Assembly (NCBI GenBank): GCA_963678855.1
Contig: OY787448.1
Coordinates: forward strand, 62,001 to 126,000
Length of the DNA stretch: 64,000 nt
Direction: 5' to 3'
Source: F22 sp963678855
Lineage (GTDB): Bacteria; Bacteroidota; Bacteroidia; Bacteroidales; Bacteroidaceae
Positions 25,261 through 32,702 of the stretch are shown here, one piece after another. The translations under genes were made by a program, and so were the position numbers. Under the pieces are notes generated by a model. The model did not search any database, had not been told where the DNA came from, and saw only the letters and a list, made by a program, of their open reading frames with translations. Each line of letters starts with the position of its first letter. Position 1 is the stretch's first letter.

Positions 25261-27300
25261 GTGAAAAATATTTTTAGAAGTACAGCACTGATGGCTCTAG
25301 CTAGCATGTGTCTTTTGTCGTGGGTTCCAGTTCGTGCTCAGCATCGTCTGGACAGTATCCAGCGTTTGCAGGAAGTCGTTATTGAGGCACAGCCATATAA
25401 AGAAGTAATCCCTGTACAAAGCCTCTCCGGTCTAAAACTAGAGAAACTAAGTGTTTTGTCAGTAGCCGATGCCTTACGTTATTTTTCTGGTGTACAGATC
25501 AAAGACTATGGTGGCATGGGTGGTTTGAAAACTGTAGATGTCCGCAATATGGGCTCTCACCACGTCGGTGTGTTCTATGATGGTGTTGAGGTCGGTAATG
25601 CCCAGAATGGTGTCGTCGACCTAGGCAAGTTCAGTCTCGACAATATGGAATCTGTTAGCCTATATAATGGTCAAAAGAGTGAAATTTTCCAATCAGCCAA
25701 AGACTTTGCGTCTGCTTCAGCCGTCTATATGCGCACTAAGCGACCTAAGTTTAAGGGCGATGAAAAGACGCATGTCCAAGCCCGCTACCGTACTGGTTCT
25801 ATCCAACTAAACAATCCTTCACTGCGCATCTCGCATAAGTTTAGCGATAAACTATCAGCCATGCTTCACAGTGAATATATCCATAGCAACGGTCACTATA
25901 AATTTCGTTATCGTCGTCTACACCAAGACGGTACAGTGGCTTATGACACTACAGCCGTACGCCAGAATAGTGATATTGATGCCTTTCGCATCGAAACAGG
26001 TGTCTTTGGTCAAACCGAAAAATCTAAATGGGAAGGAAAGCTATATTACTATCAAAGTGATAGAGGACTTCCAGGTGCCATTGTTAAGAATGTATTTAGC
26101 AGCGGTGAGCGCCAAAAAGACAAGAACTTCTTTGCACAAGCCCACTACTACCAAGAAGTCACAGATAACTACAAAATACAAGTGAAAGGTAAGTTTGCTT
26201 ACGACTACACCCACTACAAATCACGTGAAACCGTCGAGTTTATGGACGATGACGTGACCAAGAAGATGCAGTTCGATAACGAGTATTACCAACAAGAAAC
26301 GTATCTAAGTGTCGTTCAGGGTCTTAGCATTACTCCTATCTGGGACATGTCCTTATCTATAGATGCTAGTTACAATAAACTCAATGCCACTATGCATGGG
26401 GTAGGCACACCATTTAGTTATCCACAGCGATATACTATCCTTGGTTCTTGGGCCAACGCTGTCAATCTAGGGCCGCTGAAAGTCCAAGGTAGCCTTGTTG
26501 GAACTTTCGTGACCGAAGAAGTGCGTAATAACACCGCAGCACCCGATAAGCACGAGTTGAGTCCAGCTGTCTTTATCGGATATCACCCAAATCCAGATAG
26601 CCCATGGCACCTGCGCGCCTTTTATAAGAACATCTTCCGCATGCCTACTTTCAACGACTTGTATTACGCACAAATCGGATATTCTCAGCTGGCACCAGAG
26701 CATACAGATCAAATCAATGTCGGCTTTACGTATAAGATTCCACATTTTCGTATCCAAGCCGATGCTTACTACAGCCGAACTGAAGACAAAATTATTGCCT
26801 CACCAACAGGAAGTAGCTTCCGTTGGATGATGACCAATATGGGACTTGTAGAAACCAAAGGGGTAGATGCAAGTGCACAACTTACATTGCCTTTAGGTCC
26901 GGTCATGAGTAATCTAAACCTAAACTACGGCTATAGCAAAGCCCAAGATTTTACTAAAATCAATGGCAAACCAATGTCAAGTTATGGAGACCAAATACCC
27001 TATACTCCATGGCACAGTGGTTCTGCTATTGCCGGATTACTATGGAAAGATTGGGGATTGAATTACTCTTTTATCTACGTAGGTAAGCGTTACGATGGCG
27101 CTGTCAATAATATTGCTCGTAATGAAGTGCAGCCATGGTATACTCACGACCTCTCAGCCGATTATACCCTGCGTTATAAAAGATATAGCACTCGTCTTTC
27201 GCTTGAAGTTAACAACCTATTTGATCAACACTACGACGTTGTGCTTAACTACCCAATGCCTGGGAGAAACTATAAATTTGCTATCACTCTGCAATACTAA
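25261..27300 (+). CDS. btuB: TonB-dependent cobalamin receptor, BtuB type
   Basis: About 680 residues. After a signal peptide (to PVRAQH) comes the plug domain (QEVVIEAQPYKEVIPVQSL, SVADALRYFSGVQIKDYGG, TVDVRNMGSHHVGVFYDGVE), then a 22-strand-type barrel ending LFDQHYDVVLNYPMPGRNYK with terminal aromatic residues. The riboswitch upstream assigns the substrate as a corrinoid. The start is uncertain: GTG at 25240, 25249 or 25261, or ATG 25291; GTG 25261 gives the best signal peptide (basic residues before the hydrophobic core). It is preceded by a run of nine T. The BtuG-like gene follows after 28 bases. Confidence 0.9.
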   Translation: MKNIFRSTALMALASMCLLSWVPVRAQHRLDSIQRLQEVVIEAQPYKEVIPVQSLSGLKLEKLSVLSVADALRYFSGVQIKDYGGMGGLKTVDVRNMGSHHVGVFYDGVEVGNAQNGVVDLGKFSLDNMESVSLYNGQKSEIFQSAKDFASASAVYMRTKRPKFKGDEKTHVQARYRTGSIQLNNPSLRISHKFSDKLSAMLHSEYIHSNGHYKFRYRRLHQDGTVAYDTTAVRQNSDIDAFRIETGVFGQTEKSKWEGKLYYYQSDRGLPGAIVKNVFSSGERQKDKNFFAQAHYYQEVTDNYKIQVKGKFAYDYTHYKSRETVEFMDDDVTKKMQFDNEYYQQETYLSVVQGLSITPIWDMSLSIDASYNKLNATMHGVGTPFSYPQRYTILGSWANAVNLGPLKVQGSLVGTFVTEEVRNNTAAPDKHELSPAVFIGYHPNPDSPWHLRAFYKNIFRMPTFNDLYYAQIGYSQLAPEHTDQINVGFTYKIPHFRIQADAYYSRTEDKIIASPTGSSFRWMMTNMGLVETKGVDASAQLTLPLGPVMSNLNLNYGYSKAQDFTKINGKPMSSYGDQIPYTPWHSGSAIAGLLWKDWGLNYSFIYVGKRYDGAVNNIARNEVQPWYTHDLSADYTLRYKRYSTRLSLEVNNLFDQHYDVVLNYPMPGRNYKFAITLQY

Positions 27301-27328
27301 AATACACATTATATTATAGATTCGCCAT

Positions 27329-28489
27329 ATGAAACAGTTTAGAATAAATCTAGCTTTAGCGATGCTCACATGCTGCATCCTTTCTGTTAGCCTGATGACC
27401 AGTTGTCGTGAAGACGCAGTTATCTACACTTCTTCCGAAGACAATGTAGATTCTGGTAGTGACGAAGAAAGCAACCTCCTTGGATTCTACCTGCTCAATG
27501 AAGGCAATATGGGCATGAACCGTGCTACCATAGACTTCTATGATTTCAAAGAGGGGGTCTACCATACAGATATCTTTTCAGAGCACAACCCATCCATTGT
27601 CAAAGAACTAGGAGATGTGGGCAATGACATCCAAATCTACGGGAGCAAATGCTACGCCGTAATCAACTGCTCCAACTATATCGAGGTGTTCGATGCCCAT
27701 ACAGGCGTTCATATCAAAGAGATAGAAGTGCCAAATTGCCGGTATATGACCTTCCATGCCGGCAAGGCCTATGTTTCTTCTTACTCTGGTCCAGTGGCCA
27801 TTGACCCTAATGCTGAGCTTGGTTTTGTAGCAGAGATTGACACAACCAATCTAGAGTTGACACGTAAGGTTACTGTTGGTTATCAACCAGATGAAATACT
27901 AGTGGCTAATAACAAGCTATATTGCGCCAACTCTGGTGGTTATCGTGTACCTCATTACGATACTACAGTAAGCATCGTTGATTTGGAAAGCTTCACTGTA
28001 AGTAAAACTTTAGATGTTGCGATCAATCTTCATCGCTTAGAACTTGATCATTATGGTAAACTTTATGTGTCTAGCCGTGGAGACTACTATGGTGTCAGCC
28101 CTAACCTGTACATCATAGATACGACTACAGATGAGGTAGAAGGTGCTCTTGACATTCCTGTTAGTGAGATGACACTTAGCGGCGATTCACTCTACTATTA
28201 TAGCGTAGCCTTCAGCTACAATACTGGTCTTAATACCGTAAGCTATGGTATCTACGACACTAAAAAGAAAGAAGTCGTCAATGATAATATCATTACCGAT
28301 GGCACTGATAAAGACATCATGATTCCTTATGGTATAGCTGTCAATCCAGTGAATAAAGACATCTATATCACCGATGCTCAAAACTACGTAGTTACTGGAT
28401 ATGTGTACTGTTATGACAAAGAAGGAAAACAAAAATGGCGAGTGCCAGCAGGGAATATTCCCACCCATTTTGCCTTTCTGTATAAATAA
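27329..28489 (+). CDS. btuG: BtuG-like surface cobalamin-binding lipoprotein (beta-propeller)
   Basis: 386 residues, lipobox SLMTSC at about residue 25 followed by acidic residues (a surface-export signal in Bacteroidota). The rest is a seven-bladed propeller of the DUF5074/YncE kind: LLGFYLLNEGNMGMNRATID, CYAVINCSNYIEVFDAHTG, KLYCANSGGYRVPHYDTTVS, KLYVSSRGDYYGVSPNLYII, DIYITDAQNYV. Propeller lipoproteins next to BtuB in gut Bacteroidota (BtuG) bind B12 with very high affinity and pass it to the receptor. Position and fold fit; direct binding is not shown here. Confidence 0.85.
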   Translation: MKQFRINLALAMLTCCILSVSLMTSCREDAVIYTSSEDNVDSGSDEESNLLGFYLLNEGNMGMNRATIDFYDFKEGVYHTDIFSEHNPSIVKELGDVGNDIQIYGSKCYAVINCSNYIEVFDAHTGVHIKEIEVPNCRYMTFHAGKAYVSSYSGPVAIDPNAELGFVAEIDTTNLELTRKVTVGYQPDEILVANNKLYCANSGGYRVPHYDTTVSIVDLESFTVSKTLDVAINLHRLELDHYGKLYVSSRGDYYGVSPNLYIIDTTTDEVEGALDIPVSEMTLSGDSLYYYSVAFSYNTGLNTVSYGIYDTKKKEVVNDNIITDGTDKDIMIPYGIAVNPVNKDIYITDAQNYVVTGYVYCYDKEGKQKWRVPAGNIPTHFAFLYK

Positions 28490-28521
28490 CTGAGTATACA
28501 TTTATTACTTAAAGACCTAAC

Positions 28522-30057
28522 ATGAAACTATTAAAAACGTGGGGGATAGCACTCCTAGCAGCAAGTGCCTTGATGGTTAGCTGTTCAAATGATGATGACA
28601 AAGTACTGGTTGCAGATTTTGAAATTGTTCAGCCAGCTCAGCCAAGCGATATGTACTTTGTATACACTGAAACAAAAGTGGTGAACTTTACAGCAGAGTA
28701 TGTAACAGACATCCATCTTAAGGATGTGCCAGAGGGCTGGATAGTAGTATGTGATACAGAAGCTAAGACTTTAACAATCACCGCTCCAGCTACAGGCGAC
28801 GCTGGAGAAGAAGAACTGATCTCTATTTATTCTACCAACTCAGAAGGTGTCGTCATCGATACAGGTGTAACGGTGCGTTTAGAAGCCTCAGTGCCAACGG
28901 TTACAGAAGGTGAGCGCTTGAGCGACATCGTGATTACTCCAGAAGTAATCAGTCCAGAAGAGGCTGCATTTGCTTGGTACCTACTCGGTAGAGAAACAAA
29001 AGTAGGCAAATCTGTTGTAGCACGTAAGTTGGTAGGAGAAGAAATGATTCTACATTTTTCAGCGCCAGAAGCAGGAACCTACAAGTTTGAATTTGACATC
29101 ACTCGTCATGGCGTCGTTAAAACAATCTTTACATCAGTAGTAGTGGAAGTAGAGGAAACCGCCTACAAAGCGCACATGACCAAAGTATACGAGTTTCTTC
29201 CTGCCGTAGGACAGTTTACTAACGGTCTACCAGAATATACAGAAGGTGCCGATGCAGCAGCTATGGCCTTGGCAGCGCAGGAAGAAATCGCCAAAGCAAA
29301 CCCAAGTATGATTAGCCTTGGTGGTTTTGGCGGTTATGTAGTCTTCGGATTTGACCACCAAGTAGTGAATGTCGAAGGTCAATGCGATATGCGCATCATG
29401 GGTAATGCCTTCTACTCTGGATATACTCACCCAGAACGTGGTACCAAAGGTGGTAGCTGCGAGCCAGGTATCGTAAGCGTATCTGTGGATGCCAATCATA
29501 ATGGTCTGCCAGATGATGAGTGGTATGAACTAGCCGGTAGTGCATACAATGACGAAGGTACTATTCACAACTATAGTATTACTTACAATCGTCCAGCAGA
29601 AGAACCAGCAGGTGCAGCTGATGAGTATATTCAATGGTCAGACAATCAAGATGGTGGCGGCTGGTTGCCCAAAAATATGTTCCATAAACAACCCTACTAT
29701 CCACAATGGATTACAGATGAAAGCTATACTCTTACAGGTACTAAGCTAGCCGATACAGCCGTAGATGAAAGTGGTCAAGGCACAATGTGGATCTTATATT
29801 CACATAAGTGGGGCTATGTAGACAATTGTCCAAATAACGAAGCGGCTTCATGTTTCGATATTTCATGGGCTGTTGATAGCGAAGGCAACTCTGTAAAACT
29901 AGAGCACATTGATTTTGTTAAAGTGCACAATGCTACCAATCAACTAGCAGGTAGGTTAGGTGAAGTATCTACTGAAATAGCAGGTGCTACAGACCTACAT
30001 ATTGCAGGTGAAGTTGTCACAGTAGAAGAAGCACAAACTTCTTATCTAGGAGAATAA
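28522..30057 (+). CDS. Surface lipoprotein of the cobalamin operon, PKD-like plus unknown C-terminal domain
   Basis: 511 residues, lipobox LMVSC at residue 21 followed by SNDDDK. Residues about 30-210 look like two PKD/Ig-like beta domains; the C-terminal half has a distinct conserved-looking domain: SLGGFGGYVVFGFDHQVVNV, DANHNGLPDDEWYELAGSAY, YIQWSDNQDGGGW, YSHKWGYVDNCPNNEA. Third gene after btuB and btuG (32-base gap), followed by a terminator. It probably binds or delivers corrinoids at the cell surface; it may correspond to the BtuH-type accessory proteins of other Bacteroidota, but I cannot establish that by eye. Confidence 0.7.
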   Translation: MKLLKTWGIALLAASALMVSCSNDDDKVLVADFEIVQPAQPSDMYFVYTETKVVNFTAEYVTDIHLKDVPEGWIVVCDTEAKTLTITAPATGDAGEEELISIYSTNSEGVVIDTGVTVRLEASVPTVTEGERLSDIVITPEVISPEEAAFAWYLLGRETKVGKSVVARKLVGEEMILHFSAPEAGTYKFEFDITRHGVVKTIFTSVVVEVEETAYKAHMTKVYEFLPAVGQFTNGLPEYTEGADAAAMALAAQEEIAKANPSMISLGGFGGYVVFGFDHQVVNVEGQCDMRIMGNAFYSGYTHPERGTKGGSCEPGIVSVSVDANHNGLPDDEWYELAGSAYNDEGTIHNYSITYNRPAEEPAGAADEYIQWSDNQDGGGWLPKNMFHKQPYYPQWITDESYTLTGTKLADTAVDESGQGTMWILYSHKWGYVDNCPNNEAASCFDISWAVDSEGNSVKLEHIDFVKVHNATNQLAGRLGEVSTEIAGATDLHIAGEVVTVEEAQTSYLGE

Positions 30058-30124
30058 ATGTTCCCTATACTCAATACTCTCTTTTCTAGCAAGTGAAACT
30101 TGCGTACTATTGTGTACAGCGGTA

Positions 30125-30162
30125 AAGCCCTAATATGACTTGTGAAAGTCGTATTAGGGCTT
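30125..30162 (+). terminator. Terminator of the cobalamin operon
   Basis: 17-base stem (30125-30141 with 30146-30162, one G-U pair), 4-base loop, followed by GTTTATT. The stretch 30170-30260 holds nothing recognisable. Confidence 0.8.
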
Positions 30163-30264
30163 GTTTATTGATGCACTATAACAAAGCAACTCTGGTGTTG
30201 ATGTGCAAGTCAATAATATTGATATTACGACGCAGTCTTGTCGTTTAGACGTTACTTAATATAT

Positions 30265-30300
30265 AACTGGGGCACGCTGTCTATACAGCATGCCCCAGTT
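30265..30300. terminator. Second hairpin, facing the protease remnant
   Basis: 16-base stem (30265-30280 with 30285-30300, one G-U pair) around CTAT, followed by TTTTAT on the plus strand. It lies 27 bases past the stop of the minus-strand remnant and may be the terminator of its former gene. Confidence 0.65.
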
Positions 30301-30326
30301 TTTATAGATAAGATTATATCACGAAT

Positions 30327-30660
30327 CTAGTGCATAATCTTCGTTTCAATGCTAAAGTCAGGATTAAATCTTGTGTCTACATCACTACGCGTGTAGATAT
30401 CATTATTAGGTAGAGTAGGCGAGTGGGCTATACCAAAACGCATACGCTCCACTTGTCCAGGTGTAAACCCAGCTACATCAGGAGCCCGATAGAAATAGTC
30501 CATAATATTCGTACCAAGAAACGCATCATCTTCTTTGAATTCAGTCAAGAAGATATTCACGTACTTATTTACAGGCCACAGCATTTCCTGATCTGCCTTG
30601 TCTTGTGCAGTCATCTCTTCTTCGTTACAATAATTCCTGATATTGTCTAGGCGTGGAGGA
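30327..30660 (-). pseudogene. Internally deleted remnant of an M43-type metalloprotease
   Basis: The open frame (30327-30707, no credible start or signal peptide) reads MLWPVNKYVNIFLTEFKED and then directly DAFLGTNIMDYFYRAPDVAG, FTPGQVERMRFGIAHSP. In the intact fusion protein at 32703 the matching blocks AMVWPQDRYINIFIFEFSSS and DAFCSTNLMDYSQRMPDVPG are separated by about 160 residues containing the zinc motif HELGHYLGLYH. The remnant thus lost the active site by an in-frame deletion and has also lost its N-terminal part. Nothing coding is seen in 30710-31080. Confidence 0.8.
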
Positions 30661-31086
30661 TATAAATGCAGAAAAAATACTTTTCCTAGGTATATATAAG
30701 CCTGCAAGCTACCTTTATATCTAGATGTTATCCATATTGTGGATGCTAGTTGATGTCTATGCCCTAATATTTTCTCTATAGAGGTCTTATTCTAATAAAA
30801 TTTAGTGCATACTTGAAATTTATCAACAATTCATGCAAAACGGCTGAATATGCATAAAATGGACGAATGACGTAATATAAGCTGAAAAAGACATATTAGC
30901 GTTAAATACGTATACAATAAAAAATATCCCTTCACATCTGATTAACGCTCATAATGAGAAAGATATTGAAATTGTAAAATGCGAATTTTTTGCGAACTCA
31001 TTTTCTATGTCAAATTGCATAGATGTACTACTTTAGCAGCAGAATTAATGAACAACGATAATTTAATAACCAAAACAAAACTGATT

Positions 31087-31230
31087 ATGAAAGTAAAAGT
31101 ATTTGCATTATTAGCGCTACTATGCGGCGCAATGTTCGGAGTAACAAGTTGCACACAAGAAGATGAGCCAAAGTCAACAGTATTGTTCCAACCAAGTGAT
31201 GATATCATTGACGAAGAAACTCCATTGTAA
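31087..31230 (+). CDS. 47-residue lipoprotein
   Basis: MKVKVFALLALLCGAMFGVT is followed by the lipobox Cys (SC at residue 22) and a 25-residue acidic mature peptide (TQEDEPKSTVLFQPSDD ... EETPL). A longer frame begins at 30979, but only the ATG at 31087 gives a proper lipoprotein signal. It ends 13 bases before a strong terminator. Function unknown; very short acidic lipoproteins of this kind may be signal or anchor peptides, or remnants of a longer gene. Confidence 0.6.
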   Translation: MKVKVFALLALLCGAMFGVTSCTQEDEPKSTVLFQPSDDIIDEETPL

Positions 31231-31242
31231 ACTACCAACTTA

Positions 31243-31290
31243 AACAGAATTGGGGCGCGCCACTAAAAATGGTGCGCCCCAATTCTGTTT
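31243..31290. terminator. Bidirectional terminator
   Basis: 20-base stem (31243-31262 with 31271-31290, one G-U pair) between the converging 47-residue lipoprotein gene and the membrane regulator gene ending at 31302. Confidence 0.85.
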
Positions 31291-31301
31291 ATATATCTAT
31301 A

Positions 31302-32423
31302 TTACTTGAATCTCTTGAAGATAGGCACTAATTTATTTGATGTCTGCGCATAGACCTTCTTTCTCAGATCTTCTGCAATAGTTCCAGGTGAGATCCATTG
31401 GAAATCTTTATATCTATTTTCTTGTCGAGTTTTACATCCACTCCAAGTCTTCTGCGCAATATACTCAACGGTATCTTCCGCTTGTTTTTCTGTCATTGCT
31501 GCAAGTGTATAATCCACACGATATCCATTGATATAGGTTGTATACGACCTATGCAGCTCCTTACTGAGTACTTTCGTACTATATTCCACAAGCTTACCCC
31601 TTTTTTTATCAGTTTCCACTTTGACAAAACTAGTTTGTACGAATACCTTTTTTTTCTTGTTTTCTTCTTTTATGTGTGTCAGCTTATATGTATTTTTCGC
31701 AAATTGCACTTCCTTACCTTCGTGTTCTACTTTAAGTGATTCCTTATACACCACATTGTGATACATTTCAAAATTGATATGATGACTCAATACAAAATGT
31801 CCTACCGAAGCAATCATGACTGTGGCCAACATATACAAAGCCAGCGATTTGTTACTTATTTCATGAATGTTTAAATGCACCAAAGAGAAAAATAGCAGCG
31901 CAATTCCCGACATGACCATCAGCAAAAACATATGCGTAAATAGTCTTTCTTCAGTTTTAAGCTCTTTCCCAGAGAAATGTTCTTGTACCCGAGCCCTAAA
32001 GAAATACAGCAGTTTGTACGAATCCACTGTAAAAAAAGCCGCCACAATCCACAGCGTCATCGTATCGATCGTCCAGCTCAGTCCGTCCAATAACCAGTGC
32101 ATCGTTAGAAGCACAGGCACCAACAAGGCTATATAAGCGAAATGCAGCCACTTATTTTTAGGTACAGATTTCACCGTAAATACAGTAATATATAAATTTA
32201 CAGTTGGGAATAGAGCCACACACGCAAAGTGTGTCAACCAATACATCCACACATTATTATAACTTATATATAAGTTATAAGCACAGAGAATAATAGACAT
32301 AAGACCAAAAATCGCTGCGCCAAAAATGTTGACCAGTTTGTTAGAAGTCCTATAAATACACATAAGCGTCATGAACAGCGCCGAAATCACGATAGGAGTC
32401 CATATAATTATTTCCTTAAGCAT
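31302..32423 (-). CDS. Membrane protein with divergent AraC-like C-terminus
   Basis: 373 residues. Residues 1-215 contain seven hydrophobic helices (IIIWTPIVISALFMTLMCIY, WLTHFACVALFPTVNLYITV, LYMLATVMIASVGHFVLSHH and others). The C-terminal 150 residues are basic and soluble; the last part, ELHRSYTTYINGYRVDYTLA ... TVEYIAQKTWSGCKTRQENR, has the spacing of an AraC-type double helix-turn-helix (YINGYRVDYA-like recognition helix, 'I-A-x-x-x-G' second helix), but weakly. Bacteroidota do have 7-helix membrane AraC regulators. It is convergent with the 47-residue lipoprotein gene; upstream 32424-32640 holds no gene. Confidence 0.55.
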   Translation of the reverse strand: MLKEIIIWTPIVISALFMTLMCIYRTSNKLVNIFGAAIFGLMSIILCAYNLYISYNNVWMYWLTHFACVALFPTVNLYITVFTVKSVPKNKWLHFAYIALLVPVLLTMHWLLDGLSWTIDTMTLWIVAAFFTVDSYKLLYFFRARVQEHFSGKELKTEERLFTHMFLLMVMSGIALLFFSLVHLNIHEISNKSLALYMLATVMIASVGHFVLSHHINFEMYHNVVYKESLKVEHEGKEVQFAKNTYKLTHIKEENKKKKVFVQTSFVKVETDKKRGKLVEYSTKVLSKELHRSYTTYINGYRVDYTLAAMTEKQAEDTVEYIAQKTWSGCKTRQENRYKDFQWISPGTIAEDLRKKVYAQTSNKLVPIFKRFK

Positions 32424-32640
32424 AGTCAGTTACTTATTGAAGAATGATCTTTTAATATATATTGAATCTATTATTGGACTAATATATAAAGAATTATCTA
32501 CATAATTGCTCTTTATCTGTCATTTTTTTGTTGAGTATCTCAATAAGTTGTGTATTCTTTCCCCTTATCATCGAGTTATACACCATTGTCTATATATTTA
32601 TAACAAACGCCAGTAATTCCCAAAGCTATTTATAGCATAT

Positions 32641-32670
32641 TTGTGATGAGGGAAATATATGTTATATTTG
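32641..32670 (+). promoter_or_regulatory. Promoter of the protease fusion
   Basis: TTG (32641-32643), 19-base spacer, TATATTTG (32663-32670), 32 bases before the ATG at 32703. Confidence 0.75.
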
Positions 32671-32702
32671 CGCCGTCAAAAAACTTACACTTACGAATAA
32701 CA

